NCBI RefSeq assembly: GCF_000474215.1
Contig: NZ_BAUC01000016.1
Location: 1-64,000 of the forward strand
DNA length: 64,000 bases
Direction of reading: 5' to 3'
Source: Edwardsiella hoshinae NBRC 105699 = ATCC 33379
Lineage (GTDB): Bacteria; Pseudomonadota; Gammaproteobacteria; Enterobacterales; Enterobacteriaceae
The notes under the pieces: model-generated
Database searches by the model: none
What the model was told of the DNA's origin: nothing
The model's input: only the letters and a program-made list of their open reading frames with translations
Translations under genes and position numbers: made by a program
In this document: positions 9,011 through 18,105 of the stretch, piece by piece
Position numbering within the stretch: position 1 is the first letter of the stretch
How the letters are laid out: each line of letters starts with the position of its first letter

Positions 9011-9826
9011 TTAGGGGCGGTAGAGCGGATAGGTGAAGAACAGCAGATGCAGCATATTCAACGCGAAATGAAACAGCGTCGCGACCCATAAGCGTCCGCT
9101 CCATTGCCAGGCCAAGCCATAAATCACCCCGGCGAGGGTAGCGAAGAGCACTAACAGCAGACCGCCGGCGAGATGCAGCAGACCAAACAGTAAGGCGGCG
9201 AGCAGAAGGGCGACCCAAGGGCCAAACCAGGTGCTCAGACGCGGTTGCAGGTAACCGCGAAACAACGCCTCTTCCGGCAGTGAGACAAACAACAGATTGA
9301 GGATGGCGAATGTGGGGAGCCAACTGGGCCAGTGCGCTTCAATGCGCAGGCCGCCCAGGGCGACGGCTAACAGCAGCAGTGCAGGTAGACTGAGCAGCAA
9401 TACTCCCCAGCGCCAGGCGGGGACCGCGCTTGCCACAGGGCGGCGCAGCAGGGGGGGATACAGCGCTAGCAGCAGCAGCGGTGCCAATGCCTTATCCAGA
9501 TTGGCGTACAGGGTGAACGGGGTGCTGTGCGCGCCGGCATACACGCTATCTAGCAGCCGCGGGTTATGGAAGCCGGGGAAAGCGTGTAGGTATAGCGCCA
9601 GGATGGCGGCCAGTAGCACGATTTCGGAGAGGGCGAGCCAGGGAGCGCTTAGCGTCAGACGACGTCGCAGGTAGAGCAGCAGTACCATCAAGGCCAGCAG
9701 CGCCAGCGCCAGCGGGGAGATCATCCCTTGGTACGCCAGTAGTACGACGCCGATGGTCGCGATCAGAAAGGCGGCACGCGGCGCCCAGGCCAGCAGCAGC
9801 GGCGGCAGTAGCAATATCCCCCACAT
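9011..9826 (-). CDS. CPBP-family intramembrane glutamic endopeptidase
   Basis: A polytopic membrane protein of the CAAX-protease/bacteriocin-processing (CPBP, Abi) family. The 271-aa sequence is almost all hydrophobic helices. It has the conserved motifs in the C-terminal half: EEALFRGYLQ (the EExxxR motif), then a histidine in LFGLLHLAGG, and HFALNMLH (HxxxN). The ATG at 9826 is chosen because AAGGGAGGG precedes it; an ATG 12 codons upstream lacks a site. It is upstream of and codirectional with galE but 201 bp away with its own operator between, so it is probably not in the gal operon. The substrate is unknown. Confidence 0.82.
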   Translation of the reverse strand: MWGILLLPPLLLAWAPRAAFLIATIGVVLLAYQGMISPLALALLALMVLLLYLRRRLTLSAPWLALSEIVLLAAILALYLHAFPGFHNPRLLDSVYAGAHSTPFTLYANLDKALAPLLLLALYPPLLRRPVASAVPAWRWGVLLLSLPALLLLAVALGGLRIEAHWPSWLPTFAILNLLFVSLPEEALFRGYLQPRLSTWFGPWVALLLAALLFGLLHLAGGLLLVLFATLAGVIYGLAWQWSGRLWVATLFHFALNMLHLLFFTYPLYRP

Positions 9827-9981
9827 GTTTCCCTCCCTTGGGAATGTCGTTATGTTATGCAAACGGGCAGTATATTAGCACATCATTATTAACCTAACGT
9901 TAACATCATGCCCCGTCGTGCGGCGCTGGGGGAGTGTGATACGCCAGCTCGGGATGGCATCCGCGGTAGCGCCGAGCGGGG

Positions 9982-10773
9982 CTAGGCCAGGGTGGCGACG
10001 ATCACCCGATCGGCGTTGAACAGGGCATTGACGGACATGCCCAGACTCAGTTGGAGCTGGCTCATGGTGCGATTATCGACGGTCGCACACAGGGTCTCGC
10101 CGCTCGGCAGGGTTAGCAGTACTTCGCTGTTATCGCTACCGGCCTGAATGTGGCTGACACGACCGCTCAGGGCATTGTCGGCGGCGCCATTCAGCGCGGG
10201 ATCGGTACTCAGGCGGATCCACGGCGCTTTGATCAGTACCAGAACCTCTTTGCCCGGGTGTAGCGCCAGTCGCTGGGCACTCTGAGCGGTGACCGCGGCA
10301 CGCAGTTGGGTCTTGCCGTCCGCCAGGCGCAGCAGCAGGTGTTGCTGCACCGCCTCATCGTCACGTTCGATGACGGTGGCGAAGAATTGGTTACGGGCGC
10401 TGGTCTGTAGAGAGAAGCGGGCGATGGCCGCTAACAGGCTATCGAGCGGTAAATCGTCGCGCTTTAACACATCAAAGGCTTTTTGTTGGATCTGTCCCAG
10501 AAGATCGTACAGGGCGATCAGGCGTTCGCCATAGCGGGTCAGATGCGCGCCACCTCCCCCCTTGCCACCGGTGGCCCGGGCGACGATCTCTTCATCCGCC
10601 AGTTGGTTCATCTCGTTGATGGCATCCCAGGCACTCTTGTAGCTGATCCCGGCCAGTTTGGCTCCCTGGCTGATGGAGCCGGTATGGCGCACCTGCTTGA
10701 GCAGTTCGATACGACGCGGATCGGCGAACAGGCGATCTTGAAGTTTGAGAGTGAGTAAGATATCGGCTTGCAT
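9982..10773 (-). CDS. modE: molybdenum-dependent transcriptional regulator ModE
   Basis: ModE binds molybdate and then represses modABC and tunes molybdoenzyme genes. The 263-aa protein has the LysR-like winged-helix N-terminus ([20 protein letters not shown]; the [14 protein letters not shown] recognition helix). Two TOBE/MOP molybdate-binding repeats follow from about residue 125 ([11 protein letters not shown]... and LVLIKAPWI...). GAGGAGCCACC precedes the ATG. It is divergent from acrZ as in E. coli, but its main target modABC is 8 kb away because of the fimbrial block. Confidence 0.97.
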   Translation of the reverse strand: MQADILLTLKLQDRLFADPRRIELLKQVRHTGSISQGAKLAGISYKSAWDAINEMNQLADEEIVARATGGKGGGGAHLTRYGERLIALYDLLGQIQQKAFDVLKRDDLPLDSLLAAIARFSLQTSARNQFFATVIERDDEAVQQHLLLRLADGKTQLRAAVTAQSAQRLALHPGKEVLVLIKAPWIRLSTDPALNGAADNALSGRVSHIQAGSDNSEVLLTLPSGETLCATVDNRTMSQLQLSLGMSVNALFNADRVIVATLA

Positions 10774-10994
10774 GGTGGCTCCTCGGCGTGACTGCGTGCT
10801 CTATTGTGGCCGATCTGACCATCGACAGGCAAACCGGGACTATCGCACGGATTGAACAATGCGAAACGGTGCCGGCTGAGTTACACTATCGCACAGGAGC
10901 CTGTCATCCGACGAGGAAAGTACCCTCGCCGCGTCATCGGTGGCGAGGGGCAACGTTAGCGCAGTGCGCATATCAACGGAGAGTGAAGCCAGCT

Positions 10995-11138
10995 ATGTTG
11001 GAATTGCTGAAGAGTTTAGTTGTCGCCGCCATTATGGTGCCGGTGGTGATGGCGGTTATTTTGGGGCTGATCTGGGGAATGGGGGAGCTTTGCAACCTAA
11101 TTTCCGCCTGGGGCCATCCGGAAGAGAAAGAGTCCTGA
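10995..11138 (+). CDS. acrZ: AcrAB-TolC accessory small protein AcrZ
   Basis: A 47-aa single-helix inner-membrane protein that binds the AcrB pump and alters its substrate range. The N-terminal half [20 protein letters not shown] is nearly the same as E. coli AcrZ (49 aa), followed by a short charged tail. An upstream open frame to 10788 is not supported. It is divergent from modE as in E. coli, where acrZ is followed by modABC; here the fimbrial region follows instead. Confidence 0.93.
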   Translation: MLELLKSLVVAAIMVPVVMAVILGLIWGMGELCNLISAWGHPEEKES

Positions 11139-11572
11139 TACACGTCTTTGTCGTAAAACCCAGCGCGCCATAAGATCAGTACCTTGCCTGGCGGCGCGTA
11201 TCGGCATCGTTACCAAGTAGAGACGCAACGGCGTCTGTCACCATGGTGCGTGCGGCGGGGTAAGCGGCCCCCGGTTATCGTTATCCCGCCGGAAAACCGT
11301 CGGCCGCCGATAGCGATTCGGCTCACCGGAAAACCGATCTCTTTTCAGGGGGCCAGCCGCTGAGCCCTCGCCACGCACTGTCCTACCTGATTTAGGCCAC
11401 GATGATGCTCCGTTGGATGTACATTGACGGTGCCGCAAGGTAACGACACCCGGTGATGTGCCGCTTGCTCGCGCCCGCGTCGAGGCTATCGTCCGCCACC
11501 ATCCACCATCCACCATCCACCATCCACCATCCACGGCTTGCCGCATGATCCGCATCGCGGATAGCCATATCC
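11139..11572. other. junction between acrZ and the fimbrial operon
   Basis: 434 bp with no credible gene. It contains small inverted repeats (for example GGTTATCGTTATCCCGCCGGAAAACC-like segments) and the heptamer array at 11496-11534. Short open frames here translate the array into a Trp/Asp/Gly repeat and look spurious. This is the left breakpoint of the fimbrial block relative to the E. coli gene order. Confidence 0.5.
11496..11534. repeat. heptanucleotide tandem repeat (CCACCAT)5.6
   Basis: Five perfect copies of CCACCAT from 11496 to 11530 followed by CCAC. It lies 40 bp downstream of the stop codon of the fimbrial tip gene. Repeats of this size are prone to slippage, but this one is not inside a recognised reading frame or promoter. 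Confidence 0.9.
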
Positions 11573-12748
11573 CTAAACAAACGGCACCTCGGCGATGAGG
11601 GTCAGTTGATCGGTGTAGCTGCCGCTGGTTAGCGCGTTGCGCGCTTGCTCAAAGTTGAAGCGAAGCTCCAGGGGGATCTGTTGCACGCTGTTGAGGTTTT
11701 CCAAGGTGATGACCGCTTTGGCTGTCATGCCCTCATTCAGCGGATAGCGCCGCTGGCTTGGATCGCGCAGTTCTACCTGGTAGGCGATGCCCGCGGTGGT
11801 TTGGCCGCTGCCACTATTGGCAGAATTTTGTTTTTGTAACTGAAAGTTATGCGTGGAGTGCACGCTAAATCTCACCCGGCCAAAGGTGGGATCGAAGGCA
11901 CCCTGCAACAGTAGGGGCGTGTTGGCGCTGCCGTACACCTTGTCATGCAGATAGCTGACCTGAAATCTTACCTGGGTGTTGGGGATCTGCAATCCGCTAA
12001 AGTAGGCCTGTTTACGAATAGCGACCGTAATCGGCAGATCAAAAAAACGGTAGCCCGTATCGGTCGCTCTCCACCCTTCCAACGCCAGATTGGTGGAGGC
12101 CTGGTAGAGATCGACGGGCAACTGCCGCCAGGCTTCGCTCTGTAGTAGCGTTCCCAGATCCAGATAGACATGGCGCTCGGGCGGCCCCCCTTCTGGGCCA
12201 ACCTGGCCGATGCGATCCCAGACAAAAAATGGCGTTTGCCCTACGCAGTCTTGATCCATCGCCAAGTTGAGCGGGTCAAAGCCGAAGGTGTGGCCGCCTT
12301 TCCAGACTTGATTTAAGTTTGGCATGACGGTTTGACAGCCATTGTTTGCGTAAAATTGCGGCCAATAGTTGCCCGTGTAGCCATTCGGGCGGTATCGGGT
12401 TCTGCCCAGTTTACCGCGGAGAGTAAAGGTACGTCCGTACTGCGTGCCGGTGAATGTCAGGGTAAACAAGCTGCTGTGTCGGTAAGCCCCTTTCCCGGCA
12501 TTAACATTCCCAGTCTGGTCGACCCGGTAAACGTATGCATCCGGGTAGTTATCCCATAGGTGTAGCAGCCCGGGCGACGACGAAGCGTCGTGTTGCCAAG
12601 TGTTGCCCTGGTTTGGCAGAACCAGTCGGTTAATCACACTCAGGTTGGCTTCCATCGCCGCCGGGACGGGGACGGGGGCGGTGAGCAGTAGCGCCAGAGA
12701 GCCCGGGACGGTGAGCCGTAGCGAGCGTAATTGTGGCAATCGAAACAT
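11573..12748 (-). CDS. CS1/CFA-I-type fimbrial tip adhesin (CooD/CfaE-like)
   Basis: The 391-aa last gene of the fimbrial operon, with the size and position of CooD/CfaE (CblD) tip proteins that start pilus assembly and bind the host. A signal peptide (MFRLPQLRSLRLTV...VPAAM) leads into a long beta-rich sequence, including a CVGQTPFFVWDRIG segment and the RYPLNEGMTAKAVITLEN C-terminal pilin-like domain. The ATG at 12748 has GGAGGCCCC just before it; the longer frame up to 13111 runs through the preceding gene and is not real. The assignment rests on context and general likeness. Confidence 0.75.
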   Translation of the reverse strand: MFRLPQLRSLRLTVPGSLALLLTAPVPVPAAMEANLSVINRLVLPNQGNTWQHDASSSPGLLHLWDNYPDAYVYRVDQTGNVNAGKGAYRHSSLFTLTFTGTQYGRTFTLRGKLGRTRYRPNGYTGNYWPQFYANNGCQTVMPNLNQVWKGGHTFGFDPLNLAMDQDCVGQTPFFVWDRIGQVGPEGGPPERHVYLDLGTLLQSEAWRQLPVDLYQASTNLALEGWRATDTGYRFFDLPITVAIRKQAYFSGLQIPNTQVRFQVSYLHDKVYGSANTPLLLQGAFDPTFGRVRFSVHSTHNFQLQKQNSANSGSGQTTAGIAYQVELRDPSQRRYPLNEGMTAKAVITLENLNSVQQIPLELRFNFEQARNALTSGSYTDQLTLIAEVPFV

Positions 12749-12774
12749 GGGGCCTCCAGATAGTGGGGGATCGC

Positions 12775-13422
12775 TTATGGGGCAGAAGTGAGCGGTTGAC
12801 TGAGCAGGAGTGTCAGCGCCCCGCTGCATTGCAGGCCTCTCGCGTTTGCCGGTATAGCGTGCGGCACGGGGAGCGCGACCTGTAGCGACAGATCCAGGGT
12901 ATAACGGTCTTGTAGCACGCCGGACAGCGCACCGGCGTACTGCCATTGGTCGCTTGAAACGCGGTATTGCTGCTGTGAGGCGTAGTTGGCGCCGCCGGTT
13001 GTGTTTAACGTTGACCAGCGGCGCCCTTGTACCCATAGCTGGTAGTGGTAGCCGCGATTGACCTCTTGGCTGAAGAAGGGAGAGGCATTGTGCAGTGATA
13101 ATTCGGCGCATTGGTAGGCGTCAGACAGCAGATCCAGCACCAGCGGCTGTGTATTTTGCAGCGCGAGCACGCGCAAGGAGATGAATAAATCTTCAAAACG
13201 CTGCTCTCGCGGGTTCCAAGCCACCTGCTGGATAGCCGGACTAAAACTGATCACCTCCAGCGACTGGCGCTGAGCCTGGCTAAGATCGATGTCGGCTTGC
13301 AGCGAGAGCGTCTCCTCAACGTGTTGGTTATTTTGGCTGAAGGTCGGCGTCCCCTGTGCGCTGGTGGCCAGCAGTAGCGCCGACAAGCCAAGCGACCAGC
13401 GATTACTGTGTGCGCGTATCAT
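12775..13422 (-). CDS. putative minor fimbrial subunit of the CS1-type operon
   Basis: A 215-aa protein with a signal peptide (MIRAHSNRWSLGLSALLLATSAQG), then a single beta-rich domain with two cysteines (YQCAEL and LQCSGA) and a C-terminal ALTLLLSQPL strand like a donor strand. It sits between usher and tip genes, overlapping the usher stop by 20 nt, so it is part of the operon. The classic CS1 and CFA/I operons have only four genes and lack this one. It may be a minor pilin or tip-linked adaptor; I do not recognise a close named homologue. Confidence 0.65.
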   Translation of the reverse strand: MIRAHSNRWSLGLSALLLATSAQGTPTFSQNNQHVEETLSLQADIDLSQAQRQSLEVISFSPAIQQVAWNPREQRFEDLFISLRVLALQNTQPLVLDLLSDAYQCAELSLHNASPFFSQEVNRGYHYQLWVQGRRWSTLNTTGGANYASQQQYRVSSDQWQYAGALSGVLQDRYTLDLSLQVALPVPHAIPANARGLQCSGALTLLLSQPLTSAP

Positions 13423-16030
13423 CTTGTTCACCTTGTTCACCTTGGCACTCCACAATGGGCAGTTGATCGCTCGGCAACAGATGGGGCGAGGCGAGCGTGG
13501 CACAGATCTGGTCCCCGGCTTGTAGCTGGATGCGCCCATTCTGTTGCAGTTGCAACATAAACAGCCCCGCTTGCAGGCGTTGCACCCCGACGCAGCCGGC
13601 TCCGCTACAGCGCAACGACTCGACCGGTTGGCTGTGACGGCGTACCAACACCGCCTGGCTGCGCACCGTGATCACCGGGCGCGTGGCATCGATCAGCCGT
13701 CCCGGTAGCAGATCGACCTGCTGCTGATAGCGCGCTTGACGGTTATCAAACAGCTGATTGCCGCCGATAAGCTTCCCTTCCAGACGGTAACGACTGTAGG
13801 GGGGCAGGGCGATGATGCGCCCCTGTTCGGGGGTGTAGTAGCGGGTATACCCCGAGGCCAGATCGTTCAGACCCAGCTGCATCGCCCCCTGTTGCGGCGG
13901 CGGCAGACGCAGGAATGACTGTTGGCTTAGTTCGCTAGGCCGCTGAAAGCGGATGCCGTCGGCGGAGAGGAGTTGGCTGGACTGTACATCCAGGCTGCCG
14001 GTAAGGGGGCGGCCGCCGGCCAAATAGAGTTGGCCACGCGCGTCCAGTCCGTGCTGGTAGGTCGCCCCGGCCGATAGGCTGCTCTGCGGGCCGTTATCGG
14101 TAAATTGTTGCCCTGCTTGGGCATTTACCTGCCAGGCGTCATTCAGCCGCCGGTTGTAGTTGAGCATGTTTTGACTGCTCCAGTGCCCGTGATCTTGTTG
14201 CAGGTAGTTGCTGTTGATCTGTAGGTCGCCGAATATGCGTGACAGTCCCAGGCTGACGCTCCACATATCGCTGCGCGAATAGCTCGCGACGGCGGTGAGG
14301 TTAAGTTGCCACGGCAGGCGGCTGAACAGGCTGAGGTTATAGCTATGGTTGCGGGTTTCCTGTTCCCCCTCATTGAAGCGCTGGTAACCCAGTTGCAGGT
14401 TATGCTCCGGGGTCAGTGCCAGGCTGTAGTTGACCAGTAGACTGCTGCGCTTGACCGTTTCCCCCGACTGCCGTTGTCGCGCATCGAACCCGGGCGACGG
14501 CAATGCTACCGTTTGTAGCGCCGCCAGTTCGGCCGACTCTTCCGGTTCGGCACGCGCCCATGCCCGCTCTCGGTAGCGCTCCTGGGTAAATTGCAGCGAC
14601 AGCAGCCGCCAGGTCGCGGTGAGATCGCTTTTTAAGTAGTCGCGATTGCCCTGGCTGTGCATCAGCGAGAGGGAGAAATCGTTGCTGCGCATCTCTCCCC
14701 CCAGGCTGGCGAGCCATTCTCCCCCGACATAGTCGGCAAGGCCGGAGAGGCTTAACCGCTCGCCGATGGGGATGGTTACGCCCAGTTCGCTCATCCAGGC
14801 ATTACCATAGTAGCTGTGGCGCTGTAGTCGCCCGGCGCTTAGGTGGCTGCTGATCCCCTCTAACGCCGCCCCATCGTTGACGATCAGTAACGACTGGCTG
14901 GAGAACAGCGCCTCGTCGAGTCCCTTGAGCAGCACCCGAACCGGGTAGATCCCCGTTGGCAATTGATGGTAGGCCAGCTCCCCGATGCCCGCAGAGACAC
15001 TGCGCCGCAGCAACAGGCGATCTTCGCGCCACACCTCCAACACCCCCGGCAGCGGGGCATAGTAGGTATAGCTGCGATCGTCACGATGTCGTAGGCGCAA
15101 TTCGGCAGAGTTACCGAGCAGCACGCCATGCAGTTGGCTGTTACGGAACAGTCCACGCTGGGCGGAAGGGTTGAAATCGTAACTGTTACCGATGCTTCCC
15201 AACTGGGCTTTAGCCCAACGCCGTTGCCATACATAGTTGAGATCGGTTATCTCTCGCTGCCACTCGGTGGCGTAGGCATCGTACTTAAGGTAGCCGCCGG
15301 GCAGCCCCAGCAGACCGTAATCGCGCAGGTAGAGGCTGTTACTGTCGCTATAGCGGTTGGCGGATAGGCTGGCATGGTTGACCAACACCGCCTGACCGTC
15401 GCCAGCGCGTAGCCAGGCGCGTTGGCGCTCGTTGCGGGCAAACCAGGCGGGGGCAAAGAACAGCCGCACCTGGCGGGCATAGTAATCGATCACCAGTGCC
15501 ATGCCGTCGCTGGGGACCACGCACTGGCTGCGGTTGCCCTTACAACGGGCGTCGTGCTGTGCCCCCGCAGCCAGCTGCGCGGCGGCCTGGTGGGCATATC
15601 CTTCCTGGAGGCCGGCTTGCTGCAAAAAGCGCGCTACTGCCGCCGTGTCATCGATCTGCACGCTGTCCAACGCCAGTTGGCCGTCAAAGCGCTCTTCAGC
15701 CAGTTGCGGTAGCACCAGCGTGATGGACATCGGGCTGGGCACGAGGATCTTGTTGTAACGCGACTGGGCCAGGGATTGCCCCGAGGCGAGTTGCATACCG
15801 CGCGCCAACGCCAGCGTAGTCGGCGACACCGCGGCGAGCTCCCGTGTCTTGGCCGTGGGAACGGATGTGCGTTGCGCCAGATCGATTGGGCGGTTGACGG
15901 CCAGTTCGGTGGGCGCCGCCGACGTCGCGCGGTGAGCGAGCCGTAGCGTTTGCGCCTCCGTGTCGTACGGCGCCAGCGCGCTCGTGAAGATTAAGAGTCT
16001 AAAAAAAGATTGCTTGCCCACAATGTCCAT
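13403..16030 (-). CDS. outer-membrane usher of alpha-type (CS1/CooC-like) fimbriae
   Basis: This usher forms the outer-membrane pore through which chaperone-bound pilins are assembled. It is about 875 aa from the ATG at 16030, matching CooC/CfaC length. A signal peptide (SFFRLLIFTSALAPYDTEA) is followed by an N-terminal chaperone-binding domain with CKGNRSQCVVPSDG, a long beta-barrel with a plug (GLPGGYLKYDAYATEWQ, PLPGVLEVWREDRLLLRR), and C-terminal domains with paired cysteines (CSGAGCVG). The open frame extends to a TTG at 16087, 2 nt after the chaperone stop, and that could be the true coupled start. Confidence 0.88.
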   Translation of the reverse strand: MDIVGKQSFFRLLIFTSALAPYDTEAQTLRLAHRATSAAPTELAVNRPIDLAQRTSVPTAKTRELAAVSPTTLALARGMQLASGQSLAQSRYNKILVPSPMSITLVLPQLAEERFDGQLALDSVQIDDTAAVARFLQQAGLQEGYAHQAAAQLAAGAQHDARCKGNRSQCVVPSDGMALVIDYYARQVRLFFAPAWFARNERQRAWLRAGDGQAVLVNHASLSANRYSDSNSLYLRDYGLLGLPGGYLKYDAYATEWQREITDLNYVWQRRWAKAQLGSIGNSYDFNPSAQRGLFRNSQLHGVLLGNSAELRLRHRDDRSYTYYAPLPGVLEVWREDRLLLRRSVSAGIGELAYHQLPTGIYPVRVLLKGLDEALFSSQSLLIVNDGAALEGISSHLSAGRLQRHSYYGNAWMSELGVTIPIGERLSLSGLADYVGGEWLASLGGEMRSNDFSLSLMHSQGNRDYLKSDLTATWRLLSLQFTQERYRERAWARAEPEESAELAALQTVALPSPGFDARQRQSGETVKRSSLLVNYSLALTPEHNLQLGYQRFNEGEQETRNHSYNLSLFSRLPWQLNLTAVASYSRSDMWSVSLGLSRIFGDLQINSNYLQQDHGHWSSQNMLNYNRRLNDAWQVNAQAGQQFTDNGPQSSLSAGATYQHGLDARGQLYLAGGRPLTGSLDVQSSQLLSADGIRFQRPSELSQQSFLRLPPPQQGAMQLGLNDLASGYTRYYTPEQGRIIALPPYSRYRLEGKLIGGNQLFDNRQARYQQQVDLLPGRLIDATRPVITVRSQAVLVRRHSQPVESLRCSGAGCVGVQRLQAGLFMLQLQQNGRIQLQAGDQICATLASPHLLPSDQLPIVECQGEQGEQDDTRTQ

Positions 16031-16089
16031 CCATTGATTAGCTACGGCTGCCGATGGGCAGCGGACTCCCCGATTCTCACCCAGCAAAC

Positions 16090-16803
16090 TTAGCGTCCCG
16101 TGGCCGGCAGCATGATCTCCTGGCGATAATCGCCGGTCAGATCGCTAAAGGTGACGCGTCCGTTGGGACGCGTGATCGCCGTGGGTAATGCCATCGTTTT
16201 GCTGTTGCCTGGCAGCAGCAGCGCCTCGGCGTAACATATGTTGCGTTCCGCCCCGCTCGGCGGACTCTGGTCGCGGCACAGATCCAGCTCCATCTGCAAG
16301 ACCTTGTTGCTGCGGTTGGCAAAGTGCAGTTGGCCATTGGCTAGCCAGGCGGCGGGCGCCCCTTGTATCGGCTGGGTGCCGGGCAGCAAGTACCAGGCCT
16401 TGTAGCCGATGGCCAGGGAGATGCTGCTGCCGGTTTGCGCTTGCTGGCGCAAGGTATCCGGCACAAAGGTGATGCCGAGAATACGATCTTCTGCGACCGG
16501 CCCGGCCACCCGTACGACCGCGACCCGCACCTCACCTTCGCCGTCGATCACCAGTTCGCTCGGGTCAAGGTAGATGGGCCAGCTAAGGAACGCTTCCGGC
16601 TGTAGCGGCGACTCCTGATAGCGCCCGTCGGCCTTTCGGCGCAGCTCACTGAGGTTAATCGCGAGATAGACTGGCTCTTTGTCGGGATTGTTAAGCAGAA
16701 AGAAGCGATTATTCTCGCCATCTACCTTAAACAGCGCATCCAGCGTGAAGGCGGCCAGTGGCTGTGCCGCCAGCAGTAAAAACAGCAGGAGATATTTCAG
16801 CAT
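16090..16803 (-). CDS. alpha-type fimbrial periplasmic chaperone (CooB-like)
   Basis: A 237-aa secreted protein (signal MLKYLLLFLLLAAQPLAAF) with the immunoglobulin-like layout of pilus chaperones. It has an N-terminal strand with EPVYLAINLSEL, a central EVRVAVVRVAG strand that would donate to pilins, and a C-terminal domain containing two cysteines (LDLCRDQ, NICYAEA). It sits between pilin and usher genes; in the classic coo operon the chaperone gene precedes the pilin, so the order here is altered. Confidence 0.82.
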   Translation of the reverse strand: MLKYLLLFLLLAAQPLAAFTLDALFKVDGENNRFFLLNNPDKEPVYLAINLSELRRKADGRYQESPLQPEAFLSWPIYLDPSELVIDGEGEVRVAVVRVAGPVAEDRILGITFVPDTLRQQAQTGSSISLAIGYKAWYLLPGTQPIQGAPAAWLANGQLHFANRSNKVLQMELDLCRDQSPPSGAERNICYAEALLLPGNSKTMALPTAITRPNGRVTFSDLTGDYRQEIMLPATGR

Positions 16804-16893
16804 GAGGGCTCGCCCGTTTAAAAATCCATAACCTGGCGTCTTACTCCAATAATGGCGCTGTTGGACGCGCCATTATTGGGAGAAAAGCGGATG

Positions 16894-17490
16894 TTAGGGT
16901 TGTTGACCGCTACTACTGGCTAGATCGACGGCAAAGACGACAGGTGTGGTGAAATTAACGGTGCTGCCATGCGCGACATTACTCTGAGTGACCTTAGCGT
17001 GCAGCATGAGGCCAACGGTACAGCTCGTACTACTGGCGCAGCTCGCTATCTGAACTTTATTTGTATCACCTACCTTAAGCGCCTGCTGATTTAACGAGAC
17101 TAACATCTCATCATCACCCGGCGCAGTGAAGGTTTGGGTCAGTGCTAATTGTTTATTTCCAACCAGTCCGGTGACATTGGGCTGCCCGGCCAGGTAGGCA
17201 TCGAGTCTATTCAGGTTGTTGGTATTATTACTTGTTAAATTGAAGACGACCGGTTGGCTGGTAATAAAGTTGACCTTCTGGTCTGCGTCAGTGATGACCT
17301 GGAGTGTCTGTGCCCGGGGAACAAAATCATTGCCTAATAAATCGGTAAACTTCCAACCGCTACCGGCTACGGTTGCAGGCGGTACGGTCCCCACCCAACT
17401 AAAAGAAAGCTGTGCATTACTCACGGCAGCCTGAGAAGAAAGCGACGCGCTCAGTAAGGTCAGCGTTAACGCTAAGAGTTGTTTACGCAT
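16894..17490 (-). CDS. major fimbrial subunit, CS1/CFA-I (CooA/CfaB) type
   Basis: The 198-aa first gene of the fimbrial operon. A clear signal peptide (MRKQLLALTLTLLSASLSSQA, cut before AVSNAQ) is followed by a small beta-rich domain ending in a hydrophobic-alternating strand TPVVFAVDLASS. Two cysteines (ASCASSTSC) are close together. The ATG at 17490 has GGTGAT upstream; an in-frame upstream start at 17502 is less likely. It is more AT-rich than the usher gene, as is common for exposed pilins. A 90-bp gap separates it from the chaperone gene. Confidence 0.75.
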   Translation of the reverse strand: MRKQLLALTLTLLSASLSSQAAVSNAQLSFSWVGTVPPATVAGSGWKFTDLLGNDFVPRAQTLQVITDADQKVNFITSQPVVFNLTSNNTNNLNRLDAYLAGQPNVTGLVGNKQLALTQTFTAPGDDEMLVSLNQQALKVGDTNKVQIASCASSTSCTVGLMLHAKVTQSNVAHGSTVNFTTPVVFAVDLASSSGQQP

Positions 17491-18105
17491 AAATATCACC
17501 ATTACGCTGGGTTTATAAATAAAAGCTATCGATAATCGATAGTGTGATTGATCGAACGACGCTAGCGGCAGCTAAAAAATTCATATTCACCTGACAGGCA
17601 GCACCAATACCTATCAATGAAATTTATTTTTTATCTGTACGTCAGGATGCATTTTATGGGTGATATTTTCGCTTTTTGTATTTTATGATCTGGTGATTTA
17701 TAGAATGATATATCCTTGTTGTTGAATATATTTATTTAAATTATATGTTTTGCCGCGACAAGTATTCCGTTTAACCCGAATACTGCGCTGCCATCGGTGG
17801 TGTTCTTGTTATAATACATGGTGTTGTACCTTATTGTCTTTCCCCTATTGTGTGTTGCGTTGATCGGTGCAGGAGGTTAACGCTAGCGGTAGGTCGCAGC
17901 CGGTGGATAAAGCCTACCATCGAGCGATGGGGAATTTTGCCATATAAACGATGCGCTGATATATTTAATCAGGTTATATGATAATAATATAGCGCTATTT
18001 TAGCCGCTTTTGCTGCGCCATCGCCTGGTGGTGCGATGCGGGTAAACAGCCTAGAGTAGACGCCATCCCTTGAACTCTCTTGCGCTCCCCGTCATGGAGG
18101 TTTGT
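17491..18105. other. AT-rich control region upstream of the fimbrial operon
   Basis: 615 bp with no credible gene and much lower GC than its surroundings. It must hold the fimbrial promoter and the ydcF promoter. Visible structures are a perfect 8-1-8 palindrome (17526-17542) and a 7-bp inverted repeat AGTATTC/GAATACT (about 17760-17784). Such AT-rich DNA is a likely H-NS target. Confidence 0.55.
17526..17542. promoter_or_regulatory. perfect palindrome before the major pilin gene
   Basis: CTATCGAT-A-ATCGATAG, 17 bp with both 8-base arms matching exactly, 36 bp upstream of the pilin start codon. It resembles an operator for a dimeric regulator; which one is unknown. Confidence 0.5.

Noticed and set aside
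11238-11580. Open frames reading the heptamer array as Trp-Met-Val-Asp-Gly-Gly repeats
   Set aside because: The repeat is an artefact of the 7-bp array read in successive frames; no ribosome site and no continuation of the tip protein.
12749-13111. Long arginine-rich N-terminal extension of the fimbrial tip protein
   Set aside because: It overlaps the preceding gene in another frame, and a signal peptide with a strong ribosome site starts at 12748.
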